This document shows positions 1-11,221 of a DNA stretch of 64,000 bases, in pieces. The notes below the pieces were generated by a model, which was not told the DNA's origin, ran no database searches, and was given only the letters and a program-made list of their open reading frames with translations. The stretch lies in assembly GCF_958979055.1 (NCBI RefSeq), contig NC_084887.1:37736620-37800619 (forward strand), given 5' to 3'. Source of the DNA: Alnus glutinosa (lineage: Eukaryota > Streptophyta > Magnoliopsida > Fagales > Betulaceae). The stretch's first letter is position 1. Every line of letters begins with the position of its first letter. The position numbers were made by a program, and so were the translations under genes.

Positions 1-120
1 ATCATTCTTCAGCTCCCCTGCATCATGTGGCTTGCCACATACAAACCAAGGAAGTTAAGCTTATCTAGGTGTGTACCTACTGGGTATGTACTGCAACTTC
101 GAATAAAGCCTCAACAATAA
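1..120 (+). pseudogene. C-terminal fragment of an LHT-type amino-acid transporter
   Basis: Frame 1 reads LPCIMWLATYKPRKLSLS from base 13 on. This matches the segment near the C-terminus of lysine/histidine transporters (LHT1 family, plasma-membrane amino-acid/proton symporters), where LPCIMWLAIYKP-type sequence is characteristic. After SLS the frame leaves the family consensus (a W..NW transmembrane segment is expected) and stops at 118-120, so the last membrane helix is missing. Either this is a truncated copy, or base 68 (AG before GTGTGT) is a splice donor whose next exon I did not find. An AATAAA-like signal lies at about 103. The body of the gene would lie left of the window. In Arabidopsis, LHT1 (At5g40780) neighbours the AITR and CYC1 genes, which supports the identification. 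Confidence 0.5.
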
Positions 121-1061
121 AGAGGTTGGGCGTGCCGGTGCGTGGCTCTTGGGTTCAAATGAAAATATTGCTCTTGGTTGCTGGTGTTTTCAAATGAATG
201 TATTGCTGGAGAATACTCTGTGTAGTGTTTACTACAGTTTTCACTGTAATTTCCATCCAAACTGTGTCCGTCTATATTTTATTGAAATTAGTATCACGTA
301 ATAATTCACATTTTTGTGGTTGATGTAATAAATGTAATGTGAGCTCTCACATCAATTTATAAATGTGATAAGTGTAATGTAGACGGGAATTGCTACATAG
401 CACACTCTATATTTTTATAACTAACATGATAAAGTGACACGTGAATTACTATGTCAATTTGTAAGAAATTTCTAATAAAGGCGTTAATATCACTAACCGC
501 GCTAAAGATTCTAGACAACATAATTGTTTATGAAAAATAATAAATATACTGGATTTTCTAAGCTGTCTTTAATGAACTTTTCAAATAAAAAGATGTAATA
601 AGCGGCCAAAACTAAACTCCTTAATATATAAGCTCAAATAAAGCAATTGAGAAAGGTTATTAACTTTTAAATCTGGTAAAAAGATATGGTAAAAAAGTTA
701 TAAAATTGAATAACGTTAGGAGTCTACAATTTTTACTACTACAAGTACTTTCTTATAAATTGACGTGTCCGTCCGTATGCATAACACTTATCAAACCAGC
801 TATTAAAATAGGATAGCGACATGACAATACAAATAACATTTATTATATTTACAAATTGACGTGATATTTACCACATCATTCATTACAATGTTAACTATCC
901 CTTGGCATTATTTTCTTAGAATGTGAATGCTACGTTAACTTATAAAAAAGTTATAATAAGAGCGGTAATACTTCAAACATTTACCGAGTCATCAACTAAA
1001 ATAAAATTGTCACGATTGTGTAACAATACACGTAATATTTATCGAGGTTTGATTGTTGCAT
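121..1061. other. intergenic, AT-rich, no gene seen
   Basis: AT-rich sequence without a credible coding frame. Stretches around 355-380 and 720-890 carry motifs of the type ACAAATTGACGTG with TTACAATTTTTACT. These recur loosely at 11430-11610 and 22500-22640, so they are probably decayed copies of a dispersed foldback repeat. Confidence 0.4.
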
Positions 1062-1169
1062 TACAAGCCCACAACATGGGCACAACAACCCCTCACATAA
1101 GGGTGTAGTCCAGTATATAGAACTCACCCTCATGTAAAGGGTTATTGTGCCTATGTTGTGGGCTTGTAG
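1062..1169. repeat. short foldback (imperfect hairpin)
   Basis: About 45 bases beginning TACAAGCCCACAACATGGGC are followed, after a short loop, by their imperfect reverse complement ending GCCTATGTTGTGGGCTTGTA. It resembles a small MITE or the stem of one. I see no clear target-site duplication. It lies beyond the 3' end of the TLC-domain gene and may be inside its 3' UTR. Confidence 0.5.
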
Positions 1170-1477
1170 TGGAAGTAACATTTTCCATATTTATCATATT
1201 TACAGTATTTTGAGAAATTCACAAACAGAATAGAAAACCACAATTTGGAGAGAGAGAGAATAGCTGATTTATATTTTATACATAATGCATCATACAGTTG
1301 AGATTGACACTTTGAATGCCAATTGGATGAAAAGTCAACGAATAATCCAAAAGTTAAAGCGTTGAATAAACGGAAAAAAACAAAGCTACATTTAAAAAAG
1401 TGATACAAATATCTGCAAACCCAGTTCTTCTGAATTCTGATGAGAAACATTAAGGAAGAAAATTCTTTCAATTCAAT

Positions 1478-2260
1478 CTATTTAATTTTCTTTTCCAATT
1501 TGCCCACTCTTTCTCTGTAGAACTCAACCCAGAGATTCGAAATCCACAATATGCTGACACAAATGGCAGCAACAACTACCACAATCCAAGAAACCCAGAC
1601 CCACGTCGGGATCAAACTGTTCGCTGCCCCACTCGCATAGAATACACACATCTCGTACACGAAGTAGGGCCCCAGGAAGCCCCGAGAGATCGAATACAAG
1701 GTGTAAAAGGGTGGGGACAGAAGACCGTACAGCTTCGCGGCGAATACGACGTCGTTCCTGCGAGCGCCCGCGAGTGTCCACGCGTTCTGGCACGCGCTAG
1801 TGACCTCGGCGAGGATGAGGAGAGCGAGTATTGCGCACGCGCCGTGGGACGCCACGTACCGGCACGTGACGAAGACGAAGAGCGTAGCCAAGTGGTGGCC
1901 GATGAAGAGGAGGTCGCGCGGGTAGAAGACGGTGTAGTGGAGGAGGTCGGTTGAGAAGTAGGAAATGCTGAAGTCGAGGACCAAGTTCTCGGCTTTTGTG
2001 TTAGGCGAGGCGAATCCGCGGGTTGAGTCGGCGAGTATGGAGTACGTGGCTAAGAGAACCGCGGGCGTGCCGTGGGCGAGTGAGATTAAGCAGCTGGAGG
2101 CTTCGGGTCGGAGCTTGGGGCTCCATTTCTGGAAGACGATGAAGTAGGCGATGAGGTAGATCGCGACGAAAATGGAGAAGAATAGAGGGATGGCTAGGGT
2201 TTCGATTGATAACCAACCCCTTTGGATGGAATTGAAATTACGGGAAAGTGAGAATTCCAT
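1478..2260 (-). CDS. TLC-domain membrane protein
   Basis: Single-exon gene of 260 aa. TLC (TRAM/LAG1/CLN8) proteins are multi-span membrane proteins of the ER or other endomembranes linked to lipid sensing, trafficking or ceramide synthesis. This one resembles the plant At5g14285-type group, whose substrate is unknown to me. After MEFSLSRN comes a first hydrophobic span (LAIPLFFSIFVAIYLIAYFI, about residues 22-41). Further hydrophobic stretches follow, including one around FIGHHLATLFVFV with the conserved His pair, and a final span rich in WIVVVVAAICVSILWI before a basic tail ending KLEKKIK. The open frame continues upstream of 2260 without an ATG (its far end opens with GTG), so I chose the ATG at 2260. 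LAG1-type ceramide-synthase motifs are not evident. Promoter and 5' UTR probably lie between 2261 and 2500. Confidence 0.85.
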   Translation of the reverse strand: MEFSLSRNFNSIQRGWLSIETLAIPLFFSIFVAIYLIAYFIVFQKWSPKLRPEASSCLISLAHGTPAVLLATYSILADSTRGFASPNTKAENLVLDFSISYFSTDLLHYTVFYPRDLLFIGHHLATLFVFVTCRYVASHGACAILALLILAEVTSACQNAWTLAGARRNDVVFAAKLYGLLSPPFYTLYSISRGFLGPYFVYEMCVFYASGAANSLIPTWVWVSWIVVVVAAICVSILWISNLWVEFYRERVGKLEKKIK

Positions 2261-2479
2261 GTTTGAAATGAAAAGGATCAAGAATTTAGGGTTTCTTTTG
2301 AAGAGAGATAGAAAGGGACAGTTGGGTTTGGTGAGAAAAACCCAAGGTCGGATTTTGGAAGTTGTGACTTGTGAGGCAACCACTTGACTGTGGTAGTTAA
2401 TCTCTGACGGTGTCGTACTTATCGAAGACCTCTCAGGGACTCCACATATCCCCCCTAATTGGTTGAAATTCAAGATCAC

Positions 2480-3386
2480 TTTTATATTTGAAGATATTTA
2501 ATAAAAATATTTGTACTATTAAAATACTTTCTTCTTTTTTTTTGGTGGGTTTGAAAACTTTGATTTATTTATTATGAGACAGAGTGAGTATTTTAGTTAT
2601 GGATTTTCCTTTCTTTCTTTTCATCTTTGCTTTTGAGGTAATCAGAAAGAATGATTTTATGTTACTTTTGGGGATATTAGCTTTTTCTAAGGAAATTTGA
2701 GTGGCAATAGAATTAGTTAAGAACGGGCCCTCAACAACCAGAATCTGGTCATTGTTTGGCCACCAACTCTTACATTCGTAAATCTAATTCAAATGACTTG
2801 CAATAGAATTAGTAATTCTAATGACTTGCAATGGGATCAGTTCTAGTTTCTTCATCAACCCATGCGTCAAATCCTCTCGATCTAACATTTTAGCTGGGAA
2901 GAACTTCCATTGTGCCTAGCTTTTGTTAGTTTTCTCTATTTGCTCTCTCTTCTTTTGTTGCTTCAGTTTAAAGTTTGTCCTGCTCCAAAAATCACAAGTC
3001 TTGATCAATTCTGCATACAGCGAACTCTACGATTTGGTAGACCAAAAATACAGATTTAAACAAAATTTCAAAAATATATCGTTTGAGAGCTTGATTTTAA
3101 AAAGTCGCAATATGAAAGTACAAAATTCTGTTTTTTTCAAATAACACACAAAAAGTATATTTTTAAAAATACACGATTTTAAAGACTAAATTATGATTTT
3201 AAAAGCCAAAATACAATTTTACCAAACGCTTATGTTCTATAAAAAACGTGTTTCAAATAACATGTTCTAAAATCGATTTTTTTAAATCGCACGACTTGAA
3301 ACCGCATATCCAATTAGACCTACGACATATGAACTTCATTTCCATTATTTACTAAAGTCATTAATGAACACAAAAGGTGAAGTATT
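2480..3386. other. intergenic between TLC gene and GTE8 3' end
   Basis: No gene seen. The right part (about 3040-3330) is rich in AAAATCG/CGATTTT and TTTTAAAA motifs ending near ATTTTACCAAACGCTTATG. Similar wording occurs at about 50130-50400, suggesting two diverged copies of one AT-rich foldback family. The last ~50 bases before 3387 are probably GTE8 3' UTR. Confidence 0.4.
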
Positions 3387-6300
3387 TTAATCAATCTCTC
3401 CCTCCTCTACATCATTTACAGGATTACTTGGTGGCTCAACTTCCTCCTCTTCATCCTCTTTCATGAACAAACCAAGTTGTTCCAAGGGGTTAGAGCCCCC
3501 AAACTTGAAACTACCCAAGCCATCCTGTGAGTGATCTGGGCTTGTCTCATCTACAGAACTAGGTAATTGATCCGCAGGGGCAGTCCGAAGCATTTCTAAG
3601 TCTTCAAGAAACCGAGAATTATCATTGATTTCAACAGTCTTTTCCATCTGCAAGAGTGCCAGAATATGTTATGATAAAACCAAGGACGAACAGTGCTGTA
3701 TACACATGCAATATATAATGTGCTCGCTTGCCTGAAGCAATGCCTGCCGTGCTGCTTCTCGCTCAAGCTCCCTCTTCCGTCTTATCTCAGCAGCAGCTTC
3801 TGCTTCTGCTCGCATTCGAGCATCTTCAGCAGCCTTTGCTTCTGCTTGTAACCGTGCCTTTTCTGGGTCCATCATGAAAAAATGTTTTATTAGCAGATGT
3901 ATTTTGTACCTCAGTTCAACCTTGTCTAGAAACAAAAGCTGATAAATATAAGCACAAAACATGTCAAAGCATAAAGTCACAACCTTTAGACTTCTCCAGT
4001 TCCAGCTCCTCCCTTTTTCGTCGCACTTTCTCATGATCCCAATTCTCACCCTGATCTCAGCCAGATCAAATTGTACCAGTCACATCCAAATTGGGTAATG
4101 CTCGCAAAATAGAGATACAGAAACAGGGGAAACTAAATCCATAACCAACCTGTGGAAGTGTCTTTTCTCGAGCTTTTAAGATTGTATCAGCAAATCTGTT
4201 CTTTAAAAGAGCAGCTCGATAAAGCTTCTCAGGGGAGACCTGCCTCTCAGTTGGACCACTGTCCCCTACAATTTTTAAGGGATGATCAGTTAGAAGCCAT
4301 TCCAGGATTAACAGGGCAGTTGCCAGCACTCTTAAGCTTACCATCTTGATGGCAATCTGATTCAACAGAACTTGGCTTTTGCTGGGAAGTCTGTTCAACT
4401 TGATCCAATCCACTAATAGATTCTGTATGAAACCATACATTAGCAATTTAAAGCAGTAATGTATTAGCATACTAAAGTAGTGATGTAAATTTTATAGCCA
4501 CAGTCCCGCTTGAAAGGGCAACCAAACAGTCCAAACCATGTCAACTTTGAAGCATGTAGATGATAGTTTCAATCATCCTCGACACTGGCCAGCAATTAAA
4601 CAAATAGTAAGTTGTAAAGCTGTAAAAGATCACAGAGGACTGGGATGCAGCAGCTTAGGTTTATTTCCGTTATAGATGAGAAGCCAGACAGCAGATAAAT
4701 TATATATGTATTAGGAAATGCAAAGTATGACACCCTATAGCCAGTTTCTTTTTCCCCTTTTTAGCTGGGTTGTTCTCAGGACACTGCACTTCCTAACCTG
4801 CTGACAACATTATTCTTAATGGAACACTCAAGTGCATCACAATTCATAGTATTTTAGAGATATTTGAAGAGTTCAGGAGCAGATAATGACTTCTAATGGA
4901 CATATAAATAATTTCTTCAGAACAGTGTTCCTCCAAAATCAATTTCTTCTCTCTTGCAATGTTAAAAACCTATGAAGCCTAGACACAGGCTGGTGATATG
5001 AACACAATACAATATGGACAGAGCGAGATGGCAAAACCCAGAAAAATAAGATACAATACGGTGGAGACAAAGTAAATCTAAATATATAGACACACACATA
5101 TGTATTATATATCAAGCAAAGCAATGAAATATGTATGCAACTCTGTTAATAATTTATCTATTGACATTTTATGTAAATTGTTTGATATTCATCATTTTCA
5201 AAATTAGACACCACAAATTAAAATGCATGACAAAAACGTTCACTTAAAGAACCAGTTATGTGGCTTAATTGATGTGTGGAGTGTATTTAGACCACATCTA
5301 AGGCATCTTATTGTGTCCGACTCATTTCCAGCTTCAATTTTTTTATTTTTTTTAAATTGGAGGTGTCAGAGAAGTGTCTGGCAGATGTCAGACACAGATG
5401 CAGTGAGTCTGTGAAATGTCAATGCTTCACAGCTCAAAACTTTTTTTACTCTTCCCAAAGTAATTGATAGTTCTGAATAAACAAGCAATCTGAATCATGA
5501 AAGATATAACTGCAAATGTTACATATCTTGATTCCATATCTGAAGGAATTTCTTTTGAAATAATATTCGCAATATAGTGACAGAAAATGCAATTCCACAA
5601 AATAATATCTCTATGGCATTCAATAAGCAGCGTTCGAAACTCTCAGAAAAAGCTAGAATACCAGTTCTCCCAGGATTCACTTTCAACACTGATGTCCAAG
5701 GAAATTACAGAATATATAGTCTGATATTTTAAATAAAGCAGAAAATTAATGTCCAACTCTATGACAATCATGTTTGACTCTAGCAAACAAATTAAGGATA
5801 AAATTCCCAGCTAACTATTCAAATATTATACAATAATAAATAGCAATAGTATGTACAAAAAAGCAATACTAATAGCATGTATCCAACCAGCACAACAGAT
5901 TTCAAACAGGTAAACTCAAATTTGTACGAACTTAAATGTTCCAGCCAACACTTCCTACTTTTACGGGTTTTCATGTGATAGGTACCAGAAATCATATCTT
6001 TTCTTTACATTTCAAAGAGGTAAACTCAAATTTGTACGAACTTAAATGTTCCAGCCAATTCCTACTTTTATGGGTTTTTCGTGTGATAGGTACCAGGAAT
6101 CATATCTTTTCTTTACACAAAAATTAGATATGCAAGAGAGAAGAAAGATTTGGAAAATACACTCACGATTTCCTTCAACAGGATCGGCAACACTAGTCTT
6201 TTCGTCTAATTGAGCCCCAGAATCTACGGTTTCTGGCATCTGCAGAACAATAAAGAATCAGCATGCAGGTTGAACATCAATCCATACAACATGAACCAAA

Positions 6301-9300
6301 GCAGCAAGTAAAGCACCATATAGTTAGTCAACCATCCCTATGATTGGTACCAATTCAATTAATTCTTTTATTATAAGGTAATCATTTGTTAAAAAAGTGC
6401 AAGGGGCTCACAAAAAAGAAAAAAAAAGAGAGTAAATTACAATTTGAATAATGATTCACCACCACTCAAAGATACAACTTTTCACCACCTTGTCTATGTG
6501 GCAAGGTGGTCCCCCACTACTTTTTAAGTTTTTTTTATTTTTTAAAAATAAATTAAGGTGAGGGATCACCTTGCCAATGTGGCAAGGTGGTGAAAAGTTG
6601 TATCTTTGGGTGGTGTTGAATCATTACTCTTACAATTTATCATTCCAAACTACCACCCCAATATGTTGACCTCTAAACTACATCTCACTACAACTTGGAG
6701 TTATAAACTACCACAATGTTTCAAGTTGCCCCCGTGTCAAAATTGACCGTTATTTAGGATGAAAAACATTAGCAAGTGCCTTGAACGGGCATCTCAGTTA
6801 CCAAATTGCTCTCACTTAAAAAAATAATAAATAAAAAATTGACACTACATCAGCTGAGAGGGGTGGTCGTGTGGCCAATACCCATCCTATTAAGAGGTGT
6901 TCAGAGGGGTGGCTGCATCTGTTCAAAGGGGTAGTGGCCTGTTTAGAGGGGGTGGTCGCGGGGTTACCCCTATGCGTTCAGAGGGAGTGGTCCCGCTACC
7001 ACCCTTGCCTATTCAAAGGATGTGGTCACACAGCCACCCCTACTTGTGTTTAGGGGGTGGCCACATGCTGTTCAAAGAGGTGGCTGCGCAGCCACCCCCA
7101 ACATAACAAAGGAGGTAGCCGCCATCTATTCAAACGATTGTCATGCAGTCACCTCTCATGTATTCAGAAGGAATGGTTGCGAGGCCACCCCCACTTGTTC
7201 AAAGGAGGTGGCCATGTGGCCACCCCCATTTTATGTGTCAATTTTTTAAGAGCAATTTGGTAATTCATGCGCACGTACAAGGCATGTGCAAATGTTTTCC
7301 ATTCCAAATAACAGTCAATTTCAACACAAGGGGCAACTCAAAACAATGTGGTAGTTTATGGGTCCGAGTTATAATGAGTTGTAGTTTAGGGGTCAATTTG
7401 AGAATAGAATGGTAGTTTAATGGGGCAAAGTGTAATTTACCAAAAAAAAAACAATTCAACGTATAATAAAGAAAAAGCAGTTTTTGTCAACGTATTATCA
7501 ACAAAAACCGGATTTAACGATCAAATACCTTTGATCTATTTGCTGGACTTGAAGCTTTATCACCATTAGATTCACTTTCAGAAGAACTGCTAGAGTCTGA
7601 ATCTACAAACAACGCAAGATAGGGCTATGAATAAATACAGCATCAACTAACAAGAAAAGCATAAATAAAATGAAAAAAAAAAAATGGATTTCATAGTTTG
7701 AATTACTCTTAGAAAAATTGTCTAGACCACCTAGAGTTCAACAAAACAGCAAAGATCACCAAATAAGCAAATAATTCTATTATAGGAAGACCGAATGCTT
7801 AGGATCTGGTAAAATTTCCATGTTCATGTCATTCTAGAATATGTCAATGAGAACTGAGAACTATGATAGGAATATTTTTTTCCTTCACATGAAAAGTATT
7901 AAGTGTCAATAAATGCAGTATAGACAATTCCTAATTCATCACAAAAACTTGTACATATGTTCTCCTATAAGCGTAAAGGGGATTATTATCTTTGCTCTAC
8001 AAACCAGATTCCATATAATGATTTATCTTTCTAAAGGATGAATTTTTAGAAATGACCTAATCAAACATAGATGACAGTATGACAAACTCAACTTACCACT
8101 GGAGTTGCCTGAGCTGAAACATCGGCTGCTTCTATGGGCTGCATCCTTTTCTATCTCCACAGAAGGGTAGCTTGAGATAGGAGGCTCATTTCCACCAATG
8201 TCAACATCCTCATCACCCGGGTCGTTCCCTACAAATGCACAACAGAGGAGAAGAAACAAGTCATATAAAGTACTAATGGGCATTCCAGGAGCATCACTTA
8301 ACATATGCAACCAAATGAAGGAGAATGTGACCTTTGCAGGGTTGCATGGATGAATTGCTCGGCCCTGATTCATTTAAAAGCTGCAAAAGAAAGTATAGGA
8401 ACATGTATTTCTCAAGTATATGGAAAAGAAGCACACAAAACTATAACTTCAATAATTTGGAATTAGAGGAAGGCTGGAATAATACCTCTATTTCACAAGG
8501 TTCAGCTCTTGGATGGTTCTTTTGCTTCTCCTGCAAATAGTCATCCAAAAGCTTTCGCAAAGTGAACAAGGTATCATCACTGAGATCATCAATATCAATC
8601 TCAATCTCGTCCTCTCCACATTCCCTTCCATTAGAACTATGCTTCCTCAAGAAATCAATGATATGAAGAGGCATTTCTCCAAGCAAAGACTCCAATTCTC
8701 TGCCTAAATTGTGCTTCTCCTCAGCTGTCATTACACGCTTAACAGGCTTTGGCATAACTTCATGGGGCAGTGAAGTGATTTTCCTCTTTTTTGAGGGAGG
8801 CATCACTTTTTTAGCAATTTCCATGTCTTCATGAGAACCAAATTTTGCCGGTAATGGTTGGGCATCAGTCTTGAGCAGTTTCTTCTCAATAGCTTTCCAT
8901 CTCACTTCAAAATATTTACTAAGAGTATCAGCCATGATGTAGACATCATTTCCAGGTGGATTATAGGTCATTGCATTGGCAAAGGTAATCCTCACATCAC
9001 CAAGAAAATTCAACGGGCTGTAGCAAGCTCCTGAGGCTAACTTGGTCTTTATTGTCCCCAAATCCATAGGATTCTTAATGATAGTGTAATAATCAGGAAT
9101 ATTCAACTTCTGCACATCAACAGGGGTGTTGAAAACCCAAGCATACTGATGGGACATCAATCGTTTCAACAGACTCTCACACTGTTTCATCAAAATTGCA
9201 TTTGCAGTACTTGGTGTGGACTCAAACCTACCAGAAGTACCACGATTCCACCCACGTTGCTTCTGATTTGTAGGATTCAATTTCTTTCCTGGCCCATGAC

Positions 9301-9742
9301 CCGGAGGATTTGATTTCTTTACCAGCCCGGAAGTCAATGCTGATGATTTTTTGACATTTTCTACCCGTGGCCCAATTTGTCCATTACTGCAGCTAAGAAT
9401 ATCACTAGATGATGACACAGTTACAGCATTAGTCCTTTGCAATTCAAATTTCTTCTGAAGAACCTGAATCTGTTCAAGTTCCGATTTCAACCTATGCACT
9501 AACTCCTTTCTTTCAGATGGCGACATGTTTGACAAGGGAAGAGCTTGCCTGGAAACACCAAATGTGTCACGATTATTGGAATTTAAACTAATACATTTCC
9601 TCATTGGGGCACTCGAATCCTCTGAAGCAGTAAGCTCAGTGTCAATTCGCCCTGAGCAACCGGAACCCTCTGATTCACCCGCCGTCTCAAAGGCATTACC
9701 ATAGTACCCACCAGGGTACTTAGCATTCTTCCCTACCGTCAT
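3387..9742 (-). CDS. GTE8: BET bromodomain protein, GTE8-type (global transcription factor group E)
   Basis: Nuclear acetyl-histone reader. Ten coding exons (transcript order): 9742-8486, 8380-8332, 8228-8097, 7602-7529, 6239-6167, 4422-4342, 4265-4150, 4050-3984, 3862-3732 and 3647-3387, giving 2241 nt and 746 aa. The bromodomain spans about residues 186-290, with [18 protein letters not shown] and the acetyl-lysine-binding Asn in YNPPGND (N261). The NET domain spans about 335-403 ([20 protein letters not shown]; acidic [16 protein letters not shown]). Then come a Ser/Asp-rich stretch ([13 protein letters not shown]), an Arg/Lys/Glu/Ala coiled coil encoded by exons 7-9 ([20 protein letters not shown]), and the family's C-terminus (MEKTVEIN...[12 protein letters not shown]...[10 protein letters not shown]). 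The first ATG of the open frame is at 9742. One intron uses a GC donor. Two introns are swollen by repeats. Length and ending agree with GTE8 rather than the shorter GTE1/6 group. Confidence 0.93.
3730..3731 (-). other. GC splice donor (GC-AG intron) of GTE8 intron 9
   Basis: On the minus strand the exon ends TTGCTTCAG and the intron begins GCAAGC, matching the usual GC-donor context AG|GCAAGT. The acceptor is CTTGCAG before ATGGAAAAGACT at 3647. Joining here gives [11 protein letters not shown], which continues the family sequence in frame. No nearby GT donor preserves it. Confidence 0.8.
5901..6117. repeat. tandem duplication, 110-bp unit, in GTE8 intron 5
   Basis: Two adjacent copies of a ~110-bp unit (about 5901-6010 and 6011-6117). 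Both begin with a TTCAAA.AGG block, followed by TAAACTCAAATTTGTACG, and end CATATCTTTTCTTTACA. They differ at a few bases and a small indel. The array lies just upstream of the exon at 6167-6239 (in plus coordinates) and close to its splice donor. Confidence 0.85.
6446..6629. mobile_element. 184-bp MULE-like MITE with 9-bp target duplication
   Basis: Terminal inverted repeats: GAATAATGATTCACCACCA on the left and the inverted form of GAGTAATGATTCAACACCAC on the right, extending inward through CAAAGATACAACTTTTCACC to a CCACCTTG/CAAGGTGG core. Direct 9-bp flanks TTACAATTT stand at 6437-6445 and 6630-6638. A 9-bp duplication is typical of Mutator-like elements. It sits inside the left arm of the larger foldback element and so is younger than it. 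Confidence 0.85.
6860..7235. repeat. degenerate GGTGGCC/GGCCACCCC array
   Basis: Core of the foldback element: about ten irregular units of the form TTCAAAGGGGTGGC..GCGCAGCCACCCC, each a small inverted repeat, giving open frames on the plus strand without stop selection. Related wording appears at 13800-13960 and 19275-19380. The short ORFs it creates are not genes. Confidence 0.6.
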
Positions 9743-10615
9743 ATCCAATAGTCTAACCAAGCACTACGTTTTGTTCCTTTTACCCACTCTGCCCTAAAGC
9801 AGCAGTTGCCACCTTACGGTTTGATCAACTACTCTGCATGTATCAATCATGGAAGTAAATTGACCACTTCTGGTTGTTCTGCTAACCTTAAACTACACTT
9901 CCATCTCAGCAAGCAGACAATAAGGCATTGTTTGGTTGCTGAGAAATGTAGATTAAAAAATAAATAAATAAATAAAACCAAAAGAAAAAGAAATGAAAAA
10001 CATGTCAAATTTCCCCAAAAATAAGAAAAAAGAAAAGAGAATTCCACTCAGAAAAAGAAATTATTCTAATTTTCAATTTTTTTTCTCAGCCACCAAACAG
10101 ACGATGAACGATAAACTAAAGCAAATCTGAAATTTCTTGATTTCACAAATCACAATCGTTGCAAGTCAGCTAGATTATTGAAAAAGAAAAGCAAGCTAAC
10201 TAGATTAACAGGAGGGTTCGAGACTTCAAGTACACATAATAACATTCACTCTCTTTTAAGCTCAAAAACTCAAGCTTTACACTGGAAAGCATTCTAAAAC
10301 AACAAAAATTGACCCCAAAAAAAACCCTAATATCGAGCTCTAAATAGCTTGTCAAATTATGAACTGAAAAATAAATTAAAAAATCAGAACGACCCAAACC
10401 CTAAAAGCAATTACCATAATAGTTGTCGCTGCCTCTCCATGAAATCCAATTACCGAAATCTTTCACCGAAAGGAGCTCAACATCAAGTATGGTAATGAAT
10501 TCGAAACACTGTATGAAAGAAACCAGCCTAAGAAGTAGACTTCGCAGGAGACGAGCTTCGAGGGAGTGTCTGAGAAAGACGCACAAGAGAGAGAAAGAGA
10601 GATACGCTGTCTAGT
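9743..10615 (-). other. GTE8 leader and promoter region
   Basis: No ORF supported. On the minus strand a likely 5' UTR exon lies at about 10413-10610 (purine-rich GAGAAAGAGAG-type sequence read from plus 10575-10605). It has a possible donor TATTATG|GTAATTGC at 10412 and a possible acceptor near 9835 (CATGCAG), which would make a 5' UTR intron of ~575 bp. This is inference from splice-site shape only. Confidence 0.4.
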
Positions 10616-10883
10616 CTTCTTTACGAATCCCTTGAAGCAATATGGACCGTTGGATTTATGTCTGAATTAGTTTAGTGTTTTTGTGTACTTTAATTGTCTT
10701 AAATAGAGCTTCATATTTGTCCTACTCAGGTCGACTAACAATTTTTTTTTTTTCTTTTAATAGGAGTTTTTTTAAGGGGGCAGTGATGAAAGTATCAATA
10801 TAAAAGTGAACCGTGAGATTTGAGGTTTTTTATTTTTTTTTTTCTATTTTAAAAAGGCAATGAGATTTTGATTACATTGTTAT

Positions 10884-11186
10884 TGTTGGAATATATCCGT
10901 ATATTCCATATTTTGTTGATATTGTAATATTTTATATTTACGGGTTAATTGTAATTAAATTATGGAGATTTGATAATCATATTTTGTATTTATTCGAAAC
11001 CTTATAAATATGGATCTTTGAATTGTAGACAAATAAGTCAATGAATACAATGTAATCCCTTAAGGCTAATTCGTAATGGTGGACGTATGTGTTTAACACT
11101 AAATCACTCGTAACTCATTGTGTTATTTTCTCTCTATTGTTTCCACTTTTACTATTCTATTTTAGATTTTTACATTTATAATTTCA
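10884..11186 (+). mobile_element. probable solo LTR of a Ty1/copia-type element
   Basis: Starts TGTTGGAATATATCCG, has a TATA-like box (CCTTATAAATATGG at ~11001), a downstream AATGAATACAATG block typical of copia R regions, and ends in a CA context near 11173-11186. No internal domain or partner LTR is visible nearby. The ends are uncertain and a 5-bp duplication is not clear. An old single LTR is the simplest reading. Confidence 0.45.
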
Positions 11187-11221
11187 ATAAATGTGTGCAG
11201 TGGGCATGCATGTAATTATAA

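Larger units (their letters stand above)
6431..7441. mobile_element. large foldback element in GTE8 intron 4
   Basis: Long imperfect terminal inverted repeats. The left arm starts near GTAAATTACAATTT and contains CATTCCAAACTACCACCCC, TAAACTACATCTCACTACAAC and GAAAAACATTAGCAA. The right arm carries the reverse complements of these blocks and ends AAGTGTAATTTAC. Arms are roughly 200-250 bp after removing a second element inserted in the left arm (6446-6629). The middle is a GGTGGCC-rich array. No transposase frame is seen, so it is non-autonomous, of MULE/foldback type by structure. Both flanks are A-rich, so a target duplication cannot be called with confidence. Confidence 0.65.

Noticed and set aside
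120-160. tRNA-like wording (GGTGCGTGGCTC, GGGTTCAAATG)
   Set aside because: No cloverleaf can be drawn around it: acceptor and anticodon stems are missing.
1478-2479. Upstream extension of the TLC protein to 333 aa
   Set aside because: The extra 73 codons start at a GTG and are not hydrophobic or family-like; the ATG at 2260 gives the expected N-terminus.
6871-7415. Several overlapping frames in the GTE8 intron
   Set aside because: They arise from the GGCCACCCC array and are not spliced into any gene model.
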